From: Hyphomicrobiales bacterium
Lineage (GTDB): Bacteria > Pseudomonadota > Alphaproteobacteria > Rhizobiales > Beijerinckiaceae
Direction of reading: 5' to 3'
DNA length: 64,000 bases
Assembly (NCBI GenBank): GCA_900473415.1
Contig: UCLR01000017.1
Span: 91,796 to 155,795, forward strand
Shown here: positions 1 to 8,490 of the stretch, in pieces
Layout of the letters: each line of letters opens with the position of its first letter
Numbering within the stretch: position 1 is the first letter of the stretch
Notes under the pieces: generated by a model
What the model was told of the DNA's origin: nothing
The model's input: only the letters and a program-made list of their open reading frames with translations
Database searches by the model: none
Position numbers and translations under genes: made by a program

Positions 1-12
1 GACCATTGATCT

Positions 13-29
13 GGATTATGTAATAATCC
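13..29. promoter_or_regulatory. Operator-like palindrome upstream of the dehalogenase operon
   Basis: The sequence shows a perfect 7-bp inverted repeat with a 3-base spacer, GGATTAT-GTA-ATAATCC. It is AT-rich in a GC-rich background and lies 63 bases before the first gene. Its size and symmetry suit a dimeric repressor or activator site. No regulator gene is visible next to it, so the protein that binds is unknown. Confidence 0.4.
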
Positions 30-59
30 GCAGCAGAAATCCTCACGCTTTCGGGTTAC

Positions 60-77
60 GGCAGGTATAATCCTGCC
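60..77 (+). promoter_or_regulatory. Second palindrome with TATAAT at its centre
   Basis: A perfect 6-bp inverted repeat, GGCAGG and CCTGCC, flanks the hexamer TATAAT at 66-71, a match to the sigma-70 -10 consensus. The dehalogenase ATG is at 92. If TATAAT is the -10 element, the repeat would be an operator lying over the promoter. No good -35 element is visible, and the leader would be only about 15 bases, so the promoter reading is tentative. Confidence 0.35.
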
Positions 78-91
78 TCCCCTGCGATCCG

Positions 92-1003
92 ATGAAGCTC
101 ACTGAACGTCCCGTCACGGACAATCTGTTCCCCGGTTTTCGCCTGCTCGACGTCGAGACGTCGGGCGCGCGCATCCGTGTCCGCACGGGCGGGGAGGGGC
201 CGCCGCTTCTGCTGCTGCATGGCTATCCGCAGACCCACGCGCTTTGGCACAAGGTCGCCGCGCGGCTGAAGGCCGATTTCACCCTCGTTTGCGCCGATCT
301 GCGCGGCTATGGCGACAGTGAGAAGCCCGCGACCGACGCCGAGCATTTCCCCTATTCCAAGCGCGCCATGGCCCTCGACATGGCGCAGGTGATGACCGCG
401 CTCGGCCATCAGCGCTTCTTCGTCGGCGCCCATGATCGCGGCGCGCGCGTGACGCACCGCCTCGCGCTCGACCATGCCGAGCGCGTCATCAGCCTCGCCA
501 CGCTCGACATCGCCCCGACGCGGGAGATGTACGCGAACACCACCGACGCCTTTGCCCGCGCCTATTGGCACTGGTTTTTCCTGATCCAGCCCGCACCCTT
601 CCCGGAGCGGATGATCGGGGCCGATCCGGAAGCCTATTGGCGCAAGAAATGCGGCTCGGGTTCGGCCGGAATGACCCCTTTCGAACCGGAGGCCCTGGCA
701 CACTATCTGCGTTGCTTCGCAGATCCGGCGACCATCCACGGTTCCTGCGAGGACTATCGCGCGGCGGCAACCATCGACATCCGCCATGACGATGAGGATG
801 GCGGGCGCAAGCTGAGACAGCCGCTGCTTGCGCTTTGGGGCGCGAACGGCATCATCGGCAAATGCTTTGACCCGCTGGCGCTCTGGCGGCTGCGTGCGCA
901 GGATGTGCGCGGCCAGGCGCTGCCGGGCGGGCATTATCTGGCGGAGGAGGTCCCGGATCTCGTCGCTGCCGAGTTCAGAGCCTTCTTCGGAGAAACCGCA
1001 TGA
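92..1003 (+). CDS. Alpha/beta hydrolase, fluoroacetate (haloacetate) dehalogenase-like
   Basis: A 303-residue alpha/beta hydrolase of the haloacetate dehalogenase/epoxide hydrolase type. These enzymes displace a halide from a 2-haloacid through an Asp-ester intermediate. The whole residue set known from fluoroacetate dehalogenases can be read: nucleophile Asp115 in AHDRGAR, substrate-binding Arg116 and Arg119, acid Asp139, His281 in GGHYL, and the halide pocket His160, Trp161 and Tyr222 (in CEDYR). The oxyanion segment HGYPQ is near residue 43. There is no signal peptide, so it acts in the cytoplasm. The stop overlaps the next start (ATGA), so the two genes are co-translated. Fluoroacetate as substrate is inference; chloroacetate or an epoxide remain possible. 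Confidence 0.85.
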   Translation: MKLTERPVTDNLFPGFRLLDVETSGARIRVRTGGEGPPLLLLHGYPQTHALWHKVAARLKADFTLVCADLRGYGDSEKPATDAEHFPYSKRAMALDMAQVMTALGHQRFFVGAHDRGARVTHRLALDHAERVISLATLDIAPTREMYANTTDAFARAYWHWFFLIQPAPFPERMIGADPEAYWRKKCGSGSAGMTPFEPEALAHYLRCFADPATIHGSCEDYRAAATIDIRHDDEDGGRKLRQPLLALWGANGIIGKCFDPLALWRLRAQDVRGQALPGGHYLAEEVPDLVAAEFRAFFGETA

Positions 1004-2079
1004 CCACCGGGACCAATCGCGTCTATCGCATCGCCGTCATCGCCGGCGACGGCATCGGCAAGGAGGTCATGCCCGAGGGGCTGCGCGTGCTGGAGGCGGC
1101 TTCCAAGAAGTTCGGCTTCGAGCTGCGCCTCGACGAGTTCGACTTCTCCTCCTGCGACTACTACGCCAAGCACGGCAAGATGCTGCCGGACGACTGGAAG
1201 GAGAAGATCGGCGGTCACGACGCGATCTATTTCGGCGCGGTCGGCATGCCGGCGCAGGTGCCGGACCATATCTCGCTCTGGGGTTCGCTCCTGCTCTTCC
1301 GCCGCGAGTTCGACCAATACGTCAACTTGCGCCCCGTGCGGCTGATGCCGGGCGTTCCCGGGCCGCTGGCCAACCGCAAGCCCGGTGACATCGACTTCTT
1401 CGTCGTGCGCGAGAACACCGAGGGTGAGTATTCGTCCGTCGGTGGCCGCATGTTTGCCGGCACCGAGCGCGAGATCGTCATGCAGGAGACGGTGATGAGC
1501 CGTGTCGGCGTCGACCGCGTGCTGAAATACGCCTTCGAGCTGGCGAGCCGCCGGCCGCGCAAGAAGCTCACCTCCGCCACCAAGTCGAACGGCATCTCGA
1601 TCACCATGCCCTACTGGGATGAGCGGGTGAAGGAGATGGCGAAGAACTATCCGGGCGTCGCCGTCGACCAGTACCATATCGACATCCTGACCGCCCATTT
1701 CGTGCTGAACCCGGACCGTTTCGACGTGGTCGTCGCCTCGAACCTCTTCGGCGACATTCTCTCGGATCTCGGCCCGGCCTGCACCGGCACGATCGGCATC
1801 GCGCCGTCCGGCAACATCAATCCGACGGGCGATCACCCCTCCCTGTTCGAGCCGGTCCATGGCTCGGCCCCGGATATCGCCGGCCAGGGCATCGCCAACC
1901 CGATCGGAATGATCTGGTCGGGTGCGATGATGCTGGACCATCTCGGTGAGCGCGATGCGGCCAAGGCGATCGAGGCCGCTATCGAGCGCGCCCTGGGCGA
2001 TGCCCGCACCCGTACCCGCGATCTCGGCGGCTCGCTCGGCACGGAAGCGGCCGGCAAGGCCGTCGAGCAGGCCCTCTGA
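1000..2079 (+). CDS. ttuC: Tartrate/D-malate dehydrogenase family (isocitrate/isopropylmalate dehydrogenase fold)
   Basis: 359 residues, typical of TtuC/DmlA-type NAD-dependent beta-decarboxylating dehydrogenases, which oxidise tartrate or D-malate with a divalent metal. GDGIGKEV lies near residue 16, the conserved RENTEGEYSS near 137, a catalytic Lys at about 195, and the metal-binding aspartates at about Asp228, Asp252 and Asp256 (NLFGDILSD). The C-terminal EPVHGSAPDIAGQG is the adenine-binding loop. The start overlaps the stop of the dehalogenase by 4 bases, so both are probably one transcript. Haloacetate dehalogenation gives glycolate, which this enzyme does not obviously use, so the metabolic link is open. 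Tartrate versus malate cannot be decided from sequence. Confidence 0.85.
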   Translation: MTTGTNRVYRIAVIAGDGIGKEVMPEGLRVLEAASKKFGFELRLDEFDFSSCDYYAKHGKMLPDDWKEKIGGHDAIYFGAVGMPAQVPDHISLWGSLLLFRREFDQYVNLRPVRLMPGVPGPLANRKPGDIDFFVVRENTEGEYSSVGGRMFAGTEREIVMQETVMSRVGVDRVLKYAFELASRRPRKKLTSATKSNGISITMPYWDERVKEMAKNYPGVAVDQYHIDILTAHFVLNPDRFDVVVASNLFGDILSDLGPACTGTIGIAPSGNINPTGDHPSLFEPVHGSAPDIAGQGIANPIGMIWSGAMMLDHLGERDAAKAIEAAIERALGDARTRTRDLGGSLGTEAAGKAVEQAL

Positions 2080-2128
2080 AACAAGTCGAAATAACCAAAA
2101 AACCTTTGAACCCAAGGATTTGAAATCG

Positions 2129-2833
2129 ATGGATTTGTCGTCTCTCTCCATTGTCGACCCCAGGGCATGGGGCAAGCTCGCCGAGATCATCCTGCTCAAC
2201 ATCGTGCTGTCGGGTGACAACGCGGTGGTCATCGCGCTCGCCTGCCGCGCGCTTGCGCCGCGTCAACGGACCGTCGGCATCGCGCTCGGCGCCGGCGTCG
2301 CCGTGGTGCTGCGCGTGATCTTCACCGTGGTGATCGCCTCGCTGCTCGATATGCCGTTCCTGCGCATCGTCGGCGCAGGCCTGCTGATCTGGATCGCCGT
2401 GAAGCTGATCGTCGAGGACGAGGGCGAGAGCGAGGATTCGATCGCAGCCAGCAGCAAGCTCTGGAAGGCGGTGCAGACCGTGGCGATCGCCGACATCGTC
2501 ATGAGCCTGGACAACGTGCTCGCCATCGCCGCCGTTGCGAAGGATTCGGTGCCGCTCTTGGTCGCCGGCCTTATTATCTCGATCCCGCTGATCGTGCTCG
2601 GCGCCTCGCTGATCACCAGCCTGCTGACACGCTTCCCGGTGCTGGTCTGGGCGGGCGCAGCGCTGCTGGGCTGGGTCGCGGGCGAGATGTTCGACAGCGA
2701 CCCGTGGCTCGCCGAGCGTTTCGGAGCCGAGCTGCTGCACAATCTCGAATATCCCTCCGCGATCCTGGGCGCGCTGCTCGTCCTGGGCCTCGGCTACTTC
2801 ATCAAGTCACGCCGGGCGGATCCGGCCCTCTAG
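2129..2833 (+). CDS. TerC family integral membrane protein (copy 1)
   Basis: A 234-residue TerC/YjbE-type protein. The family includes manganese exporters and tellurite-resistance proteins of the inner membrane. It has about seven hydrophobic segments. The two acidic signatures are visible: VLSGDNAVVIALA near residue 27 and IVMSLDNVLAI near 130, whose Asp/Asn residues are the presumed metal-binding sites. An in-frame extension to 1946 exists, but it would overlap the dehydrogenase and is basic and membrane-unlike, so the ATG at 2129 is chosen. A paralogue follows 18 bases later. Metal efflux is inferred from the family. Confidence 0.85.
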   Translation: MDLSSLSIVDPRAWGKLAEIILLNIVLSGDNAVVIALACRALAPRQRTVGIALGAGVAVVLRVIFTVVIASLLDMPFLRIVGAGLLIWIAVKLIVEDEGESEDSIAASSKLWKAVQTVAIADIVMSLDNVLAIAAVAKDSVPLLVAGLIISIPLIVLGASLITSLLTRFPVLVWAGAALLGWVAGEMFDSDPWLAERFGAELLHNLEYPSAILGALLVLGLGYFIKSRRADPAL

Positions 2834-2851
2834 CAAGGGACTGACCGACAG

Positions 2852-3601
2852 ATGGATTTCTCCTCCTCCACCTTCTGGATTTCGCTGGTTCAGATCATCT
2901 GGATCGACCTGCTGCTCTCCGGCGACAATGCGGTCGTGATCGCGCTCGCTTGCCGCTCGCTGCCGGAGAATCGCAAGAAGATCGGCATCTGGCTCGGCGC
3001 CGGCGCTGCGGTGGGTCTGCGCATCCTCTTCGCGCTGGTCGTCAGCTATCTGCTCAACGTGCCCTATCTGAAGGTGGCGGGCGGCATCCTGCTGTTCTGG
3101 ATCGCGATCAAGCTTGCGATTGGGGAGGAGGAATCGCATGGCGACATCCAGGCCAGCGACACTCTCTGGAAGGCGGTGCGCACCATCGCCATCGCCGACG
3201 CGGTGATGAGCCTCGACAACGTCATCGCCATCGCGGCAGCCTCCCGCGGTCATCCGGAGCTCTTCATCTTCGGCCTGCTGCTCTCGATCCCGCTGATCAT
3301 CATGGGCGCGCAGCTCCTGACCTCGATCATCGAGCGCTTCCCGATCCTGGTCTGGCTCGGCGCGGCGCTGCTCGGCTGGATCGCTGCCGAGATGATCATC
3401 GGCGACGTCGCGGTGCTCGGCTGGCTGAAGGCGGCCTGGCCTGCCTGGATCATCACCCTGATGATCGAGATGGAGGGCGGAGCCGTTCCGCAGGACAAGC
3501 CGGCCGATTGGCTGCACTACCTGACATCGCTGGTCGGCGCGGCCTTCGTCTGCGTCGCCGGCTACTTCCTGAGGCGCAAGCCGGCCGACCAGCCGGGCTG
3601 A
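2852..3601 (+). CDS. TerC family integral membrane protein (copy 2)
   Basis: 249 residues and clearly homologous to the preceding gene, with LLSGDNAVVIALACRSL near residue 22 and AVMSLDNVIAIAAA near 112. It has about seven membrane segments. A loop near residues 190-215 (MIEMEGGAVPQDKP) is longer than in copy 1. The 18-base gap and shared direction suggest one operon, and the two products could form a heteromer or serve different ions. A strong terminator follows at 3630-3660. Substrate unknown; manganese export is the family-based guess. Confidence 0.85.
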   Translation: MDFSSSTFWISLVQIIWIDLLLSGDNAVVIALACRSLPENRKKIGIWLGAGAAVGLRILFALVVSYLLNVPYLKVAGGILLFWIAIKLAIGEEESHGDIQASDTLWKAVRTIAIADAVMSLDNVIAIAAASRGHPELFIFGLLLSIPLIIMGAQLLTSIIERFPILVWLGAALLGWIAAEMIIGDVAVLGWLKAAWPAWIITLMIEMEGGAVPQDKPADWLHYLTSLVGAAFVCVAGYFLRRKPADQPG

Positions 3602-3629
3602 GCCTCAGGCTCCATTGGCAACGTATAGG

Positions 3630-3660
3630 CGGCGGCCGGGGTGAACCCGGCCGCCGTTTT
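3630..3660 (+). terminator. Rho-independent terminator after the TerC pair
   Basis: An 11-bp GC-rich stem (3630-3640 with 3646-3656) has the loop GTGAA and is followed directly by TTTT. It lies 28 bases after the TerC stop and should end the TerC transcript. Confidence 0.8.
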
Positions 3661-3753
3661 CGTGAGGAAGAGCCTGCGCCCTGCACGAGGCTCATGCTGG
3701 CGCGCCATCCATGCGCGTTGACGCAGGCGCGTGCATTCCGCTTCTGGGCGGCG

Positions 3754-4482
3754 ATGCCGCCCGAACCGCAGACGCAATCTCCCGCCGCCGCCCCCATCAC
3801 CGCAGGAGGCATGTGGCTCGGCGTGCGCAAGGTCTCCGTGCTGGTACCGGGGATCGTCGTCTTCGCTGTCGCTTTCGGTGCCGCTGCCGCGGCCAAGGGC
3901 ATGTCGCTGCTCGAGACCGTGCTGATGAGCGGGCTCGTCTATGGCGGCGTCTCGCAGCTCGTGGCCATGGAGATCTGGCGCCCCGAATGGACATGGGGTG
4001 CGATCGCGGGGCTCGCCGTCGTCACCGCCACGGTCAATGCCAGGATGATCCTGCAGGGCGCGGCATTGCAGCCCTGGTTCGCGCAATATTCGAAGACGCT
4101 CAACGCCTTCCACCTCTTCTTCTACACCGACGCGAACTGGTTGATCGGCACCCGCTATCACAACGAGGGCGGGCGTGATCTCGGCGTGCTGGTCGGCGCC
4201 GGATTGGCGCTCTGGCTCGTCTGGGTCGGGGCGACCATCCCCGGCCATATGCTCGGCGCGCTGGTCTCCGACCCCCGTCGCTACGGCATCGATCTCGTCA
4301 TGCCGATCTTCTTCGCCGCGATGATCGTGCCGCTCTGGCGGGGCAGGCGGGGCGCCGTGCCCTGGGTCGTGGCGGGGCTCGCCGCGCTGGTCACGGCCAA
4401 GCTTTTCGACGGCTATGCCTTCATCATCGTCGGCTCGCTTGCAGGTGCGATCACGGGAGCGTTCCGCGATGACCCTGCCTGA
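3754..4482 (+). CDS. azlC: AzlC family branched-chain amino acid exporter, large subunit
   Basis: About 242 residues from the ATG at 3754 (an ATG at 3694 is also in frame; neither has a strong ribosome site). AzlC proteins pair with the small AzlD subunit to export branched-chain amino acids or analogues. The conserved N-terminal pattern PGIVVFAVAFGAAAAAKG is followed by SGLVYGGVSQLVAMEIW and NARMILQGAAL, with about six further hydrophobic segments. The 14-base overlap with azlD shows coupling. A branched-chain-type aminotransferase lies just downstream, in keeping with amino-acid balance. Confidence 0.85.
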   Translation: MPPEPQTQSPAAAPITAGGMWLGVRKVSVLVPGIVVFAVAFGAAAAAKGMSLLETVLMSGLVYGGVSQLVAMEIWRPEWTWGAIAGLAVVTATVNARMILQGAALQPWFAQYSKTLNAFHLFFYTDANWLIGTRYHNEGGRDLGVLVGAGLALWLVWVGATIPGHMLGALVSDPRRYGIDLVMPIFFAAMIVPLWRGRRGAVPWVVAGLAALVTAKLFDGYAFIIVGSLAGAITGAFRDDPA

Positions 4483-4786
4483 TCCCGGCACCTGGGGGCC
4501 GATGCTCGCCATCGCGGCGATGGCGGTCGCGACCTATCTCTGCCGGATCTCCGGCGTCGCTCTGATGAGCGTGATCCCGTTGACGCCGCATGTCCGGCGC
4601 GGGCTCGCCGCGCTGCCGGGCTCGATCGTCGTGGCGACGGTGCTGCCGCTGATCGAGCGGCTGGGCGTCGCCGCCGCCATCGCCCTGCTCGTTGCGATCG
4701 GCTCGATGATCCTGCGGCGCAGCGAGCTGCTCGCCCTGCTGACCGGCATGGCGGCGATCTCGGCCATGCGCGCGCTCGGCTTCTGA
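4469..4786 (+). CDS. azlD: AzlD domain protein, small exporter subunit
   Basis: A 105-residue hydrophobic protein with four predicted membrane segments and the AzlD-type N-terminus containing ATYLCRISGVALM. It overlaps the 3' end of azlC by 14 bases, the usual arrangement of the two-subunit AzlCD exporter. An upstream in-frame ATG at 4415 lies deep inside azlC and gives a basic, non-membrane start, so 4469 is preferred. Confidence 0.8.
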   Translation: MTLPDPGTWGPMLAIAAMAVATYLCRISGVALMSVIPLTPHVRRGLAALPGSIVVATVLPLIERLGVAAAIALLVAIGSMILRRSELLALLTGMAAISAMRALGF

Positions 4787-4912
4787 TCCATCACGCCCAG
4801 CGATTGCTTCCATCACATCCCGTCATCGCCTTCCCCGCCGCGGCATGTTGACGGCGGGCTGCCGTGGGTCGACGGTGCGGCACGGAAAAACCGACTATAA
4901 TGGAGCGCCGTC

Positions 4913-5785
4913 ATGGCATGGTATTCTCAGACGTGGACCTGGTTCGACGGGGCCTGGCATGAAGGCAACCCCGGCCTCGTCGGCCCGCGCAGCCATGCGC
5001 TGTGGCAGAGCTCCTCGGTCTTCGATGGCGGCCGTTATTTCGACGGCGTGGCGCCCGATATCGACCTGCACGCCGCCCGCGTGAACCGCTCGGCGGTGGC
5101 GCTTGGCCTGGAAGCGACGGTCAGCCCGGAGTTCATCGTCGAGAAGATGTTCGAGGGCGCCAAGAAGTTCAGCTCGGGCGCGGCGCTCTACGTCAAGCCG
5201 ATGTACTGGGCGGAGGCGGACGGCCCCTCGACCATTATGCCCGATCCTGGCTCCACCCAGTTCGCGCTTTGCCTGTTCGAGGCGCCGATGGGCGTCCCGA
5301 CCAACGGCTTCTCGGTGACTCAAGGTCTCTATCGCCGCCCGACCTTCGAGACCGCCCCGACCGACGCCAAGGCCGGCTGCCTCTATCCGAACAATGCCCG
5401 CATCCTGAAGGCCGCCAAGGCCGCCGGCTACGACAACGCGCTGGTGCTCGACATGCTCGGCCATGTCGCCGAGACCGCGACCTCCAACATCTTCCTCGCC
5501 AAGGACGGCGTGGTGAAGACCCCGGTTCCGAACGGCACCTTCCTGAATGGCATTACCCGTCAGCGCGTCATCGGCCTGATGCGGCAGGACGGCATCTCCG
5601 TCGAGGAGTGCAGCTTGCGCTACAGCGATTTCGAGCAGGCCGACGAGATCTTCATCTCGGGCAACTACTCGAAGGTCATGCCGGTGAACCGCATCGACAA
5701 CCGCGTGCTCCAGCCCGGTCCGTTCTTCCGCAAGGCCCGCGAACTCTACATGGACTTCGCCCACAGCAAGGCCAAGGCGGCGTAA
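4913..5785 (+). CDS. Class IV (branched-chain-type) aminotransferase
   Basis: A 290-residue PLP enzyme of the IlvE/D-amino-acid transaminase/ADC lyase fold. It would transfer the amino group between glutamate and a 2-oxo acid, most likely branched-chain. The PLP lysine is about Lys153 in TDAKAGCLYPNN, and the phosphate/Glu motif is ETATSNIF near Glu187. The N-terminal SHALWQSSSVFDGGRYFDG matches the family. The start has GGAG about 6 bases upstream. Many alphaproteobacteria carry several such paralogues, so I do not assign ilvE firmly. A TATAAT at 4896-4901 sits too close to the start to give a leader. Confidence 0.8.
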   Translation: MAWYSQTWTWFDGAWHEGNPGLVGPRSHALWQSSSVFDGGRYFDGVAPDIDLHAARVNRSAVALGLEATVSPEFIVEKMFEGAKKFSSGAALYVKPMYWAEADGPSTIMPDPGSTQFALCLFEAPMGVPTNGFSVTQGLYRRPTFETAPTDAKAGCLYPNNARILKAAKAAGYDNALVLDMLGHVAETATSNIFLAKDGVVKTPVPNGTFLNGITRQRVIGLMRQDGISVEECSLRYSDFEQADEIFISGNYSKVMPVNRIDNRVLQPGPFFRKARELYMDFAHSKAKAA

Positions 5786-5792
5786 CGCTGTC

Positions 5793-6770
5793 ATGACCCG
5801 CCTCGCCACCCGCCTGACGCAGCGGCTCGGCATCGCCCACCCGATCCTGTCGGCGCCTATGGCGCTGGCAGGCGGCGGGGCGCTCGCCGCGGCGGTGACG
5901 CGGGCGGGCGGCCTCGGGTTGATCGGCGGCGGCTATGGCGACGCCGGCTGGCTCGAGCAGCAATTCGCCGCCGCCGGCAACACGCAGGTCGGCTGCGGCT
6001 TCATCACCTGGTCGATGGCGAAAAAGCCAGAGGTGCTGACGCAGGCGCTGGCGCACAGGCCCGCCGCGCTGATGCTCTCTTTCGGCGATCCGCGTCCTTT
6101 CGCTGCGGAAATCGCCGCGGCGGGCGTGCCGCTGATCTGTCAGTGCCAGTCGCTCGACCATGTGCGGCAAGCGCTCGAAGCCGGGGCCGCGATCATCATC
6201 GCCCAGGGCGCGGAGGCCGGCGGCCATGGCGCCCGCCGCGCGACGCTGCCCTTTGTGCCGGAAGCGGCGGATTTCATCGCCCGCGAAAGCCCCGATACGC
6301 TGCTGCTCGCCGCCGGAGGTATCGCCGATGGACGAGGGTTTGCGGCGGCGCTGATGCTGGGCGCCGACGGCGTGCTGATGGGCACCCGCTTCTGGGCGAG
6401 CCGCGAGGCGCTGGTTCATGAGCGCCATCACGCCGTGGCGGTCGCCGCGACCGGCGACGGGACGGTGCGAACCGCGCTGCCGGACATCGCTCGCCAGCTC
6501 GACTGGCCGAAACCCTTTGATATTCGCGTTGCCAACAACGTCTTCATCGCGAAATGGTCGGGCCGGGACGCGGAGTTGAAGGCTGCCATCGACACCGAGG
6601 CGCCGGCCTATCGCGAGGCCTTCATGGCAGGCGATCCCGACAAGGCGGCGGTCATCTTCGGCGAGGCCGCCGGGCTCATCCGTGATGTCCCGAGCGCCGG
6701 CGAGATCGTCGAGCACATGGTGGCCGAGGCGGCCACGCTGCTCGGCAGGGCAGGGCGCTTCCTCGCCTGA
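5793..6770 (+). CDS. Nitronate monooxygenase (2-nitropropane dioxygenase family)
   Basis: 325 residues, an FMN-dependent TIM barrel that oxidises alkyl nitronates with O2. The N-terminus LGIAHPILSAPMALAGGG is the family signature. The active-site stretch GAEAGGHGARR has the conserved His at about residue 145, and the FMN phosphate loop GGIADGRG lies near 175, followed by GADGVLMGTRFW. It starts 7 bases after the aminotransferase stop, so both are probably co-transcribed, although no shared pathway is evident. It ends 3 bases before the convergent murJ stop. Confidence 0.85.
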   Translation: MTRLATRLTQRLGIAHPILSAPMALAGGGALAAAVTRAGGLGLIGGGYGDAGWLEQQFAAAGNTQVGCGFITWSMAKKPEVLTQALAHRPAALMLSFGDPRPFAAEIAAAGVPLICQCQSLDHVRQALEAGAAIIIAQGAEAGGHGARRATLPFVPEAADFIARESPDTLLLAAGGIADGRGFAAALMLGADGVLMGTRFWASREALVHERHHAVAVAATGDGTVRTALPDIARQLDWPKPFDIRVANNVFIAKWSGRDAELKAAIDTEAPAYREAFMAGDPDKAAVIFGEAAGLIRDVPSAGEIVEHMVAEAATLLGRAGRFLA

Positions 6771-6773
6771 ATT

Positions 6774-8300
6774 TCAGCGCAGCAGCCTGAACAGCCCGGT
6801 CGCCTTCAGCCCCCCGCCCGCGATGGCGGCATAGAGCAAAGCAGCGAGCCCCGACAGCAGCAGCACCGCCATCAGGATCGGCTCGAAGGGCAGGGCGGCG
6901 GTGAGCTTGAGCGCGAGCGGCGCCGCCCACCAGGCAAAGACGCCGGTGACAGCCGCCGCCAGGCAGACGATGCCGGCGAAGCCCGGCAGGCGTGGGTCCG
7001 GCACGGTCAAATTGCGCCGCAGCGCCAGCACGAAGAGCGTCAGCAGGTTGATCCAGGCGCCTGCGGCGGTCGCCAGCGCGAGCCCCGGCGCGCCCCAATC
7101 CCGCCATAGCAGCAGCTTCAGCGCGAGATTGCAGGCAATTGCCGCGAGCGCGACCAGCATCGGCGTGGTGGTATCGCCCCGCGCCTGGAAGGCCGAGACT
7201 TGCGTGCGGATCATCACGATCGCCGGCAGGCCAAGCGCATAGGCGAGCAGCACGGCGCCGGCTGCGGCGCTGGCCTCCGGCCCGAAGGCGCCGCGCTGGA
7301 ACAGCCCCGCGACGATGAACCCGGGCACGGCCAAGAAGGCGGCGACGAAAGGCGCGCTGGCGAGCAGCGAGATGGCGATGGCGCGGTTTTGCGCCCGGTT
7401 GGCGCCGCCCTCGTCCCCCTTTGCCACGGCCCGGCTCATGGAGGTGAGCGCCACGGTGCCGACCGCGATGCCGATCAGCCCGATCGGCAGCTGGTAGAGC
7501 CGCTCGGCATAGTAGAGCGCCGCATAGGCGCCGCGGGGCAGAAGCGAGGCGATGATGGTGTCGGCGAAGATCGCGATCTGCACGCCGGCGGAGCCGATCA
7601 CGGCCGGGCCGAAGGCTTTCAGGAAGCGCCGGACGCCCGAATCCATATGCGGCCGGACGAGCGTGCTGGAAACGCCCGCCCGCTTGGCTGCGACATAGAG
7701 CAGGACCCATTGCGCCAGCCCGGACACCGCGACGCCCCAGGCCGCGGCGTGGGCCGCGCTCGGGAACAGGAAGGCAACGGAGAGCGCCGCGATCATCCCG
7801 ATATTGAGCAGGATCGGCGCGGCGGCAAAGGCGGCGAAGCGCTCCACCGCGTTCAGCGTCGCGCCGAGGAAGGTGACCATGGTCACGAAGAGCAGATAAG
7901 GGAAGGTGATCCGCGTCAGCGCTACGGCGAGCGCGAAGATCTGGGGATCACCGGTCAGGCCCGGCGCCAGCAGCGTCACCAGCCAGGGCATCAGCGGCAG
8001 GGCGAGACCCAGCAGCACGATCTGAACGAGCAGGAGTACGGTGAAGAGCCGGTCGGCGAAGAGCTTTGCTGCCTCCGGCCCCTGCTTCGCTGCGACATGG
8101 GCATAGGCCGGCACATAGGCCTGGTTGAAGGCGCCTTCACCGAAGATGGCGCGGAAATGGTTCGGAAGGCGCAGCGCCACCGAGAAGGCGTCCATCGTCG
8201 CGCCCGCGCCCAGCACGGCCGCCAGCACGATATCGCGCGCGAAACCGGTGATTCGGGAGATGAGCGTGTAGCCGCCGACCGACAGGATGTTCTTGAGCAT
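6774..8300 (-). CDS. murJ: Lipid II flippase MurJ
   Basis: A 508-residue polytopic membrane protein of the MVF/MOP family. It moves lipid II across the inner membrane for peptidoglycan synthesis. It opens with MLKNILSVGGYTLISRITGF, followed by RDIVLAAVLGAGATMDAF and RLPNHFRAIFGEGAFNQAYVP, which are diagnostic of MurJ including its N-terminal arginines. About 14 hydrophobic segments fill the rest, and the length is normal. It is convergent with the nitronate monooxygenase. A REP-like element lies upstream at 8388-8480. Confidence 0.95.
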   Translation of the reverse strand: MLKNILSVGGYTLISRITGFARDIVLAAVLGAGATMDAFSVALRLPNHFRAIFGEGAFNQAYVPAYAHVAAKQGPEAAKLFADRLFTVLLLVQIVLLGLALPLMPWLVTLLAPGLTGDPQIFALAVALTRITFPYLLFVTMVTFLGATLNAVERFAAFAAAPILLNIGMIAALSVAFLFPSAAHAAAWGVAVSGLAQWVLLYVAAKRAGVSSTLVRPHMDSGVRRFLKAFGPAVIGSAGVQIAIFADTIIASLLPRGAYAALYYAERLYQLPIGLIGIAVGTVALTSMSRAVAKGDEGGANRAQNRAIAISLLASAPFVAAFLAVPGFIVAGLFQRGAFGPEASAAAGAVLLAYALGLPAIVMIRTQVSAFQARGDTTTPMLVALAAIACNLALKLLLWRDWGAPGLALATAAGAWINLLTLFVLALRRNLTVPDPRLPGFAGIVCLAAAVTGVFAWWAAPLALKLTAALPFEPILMAVLLLSGLAALLYAAIAGGGLKATGLFRLLR

Positions 8301-8387
8301 CTAGCGTCCGCAAGCTTCGCTGGGAATCACGCCGTCTTTCCGAGGCATCGCGAAGCAATGAGGCCGGAACCCGGCAAGATGCAACCT

Positions 8388-8480
8388 CGTCATGCTCGGG
8401 CTTGACCCGAGCATCTCAGGACAAGGAGGCCTTCGAGCCGCATTCGGCACAAGATTCTCGGGTCGAGCCCGAGAATGGCG
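8388..8480. repeat. REP/BIME-like element 1 (paired hairpins)
   Basis: Two hairpins about 40 bases apart. The left one is GCTCGGG-CTTGA-CCCGAGC. The right one is TCTCGGG-TCGAG-CCCGAGA and is the same element inverted. The pair lies between two minus-strand genes, the glycosyltransferase and murJ. Five related copies occur in the window at 22950, 35986, 39930, 52686 and 53966. The right end here reads ATGGCG rather than the ATGACG seen in the others. Confidence 0.75.
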
Positions 8481-8490
8481 CTCTGTCCTC

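Noticed and set aside
4896..4901. TATAAT before the aminotransferase gene as a promoter
   Set aside because: Transcription from it would begin after the GGAG ribosome site, and no -35 element is present, so I do not call it a promoter.
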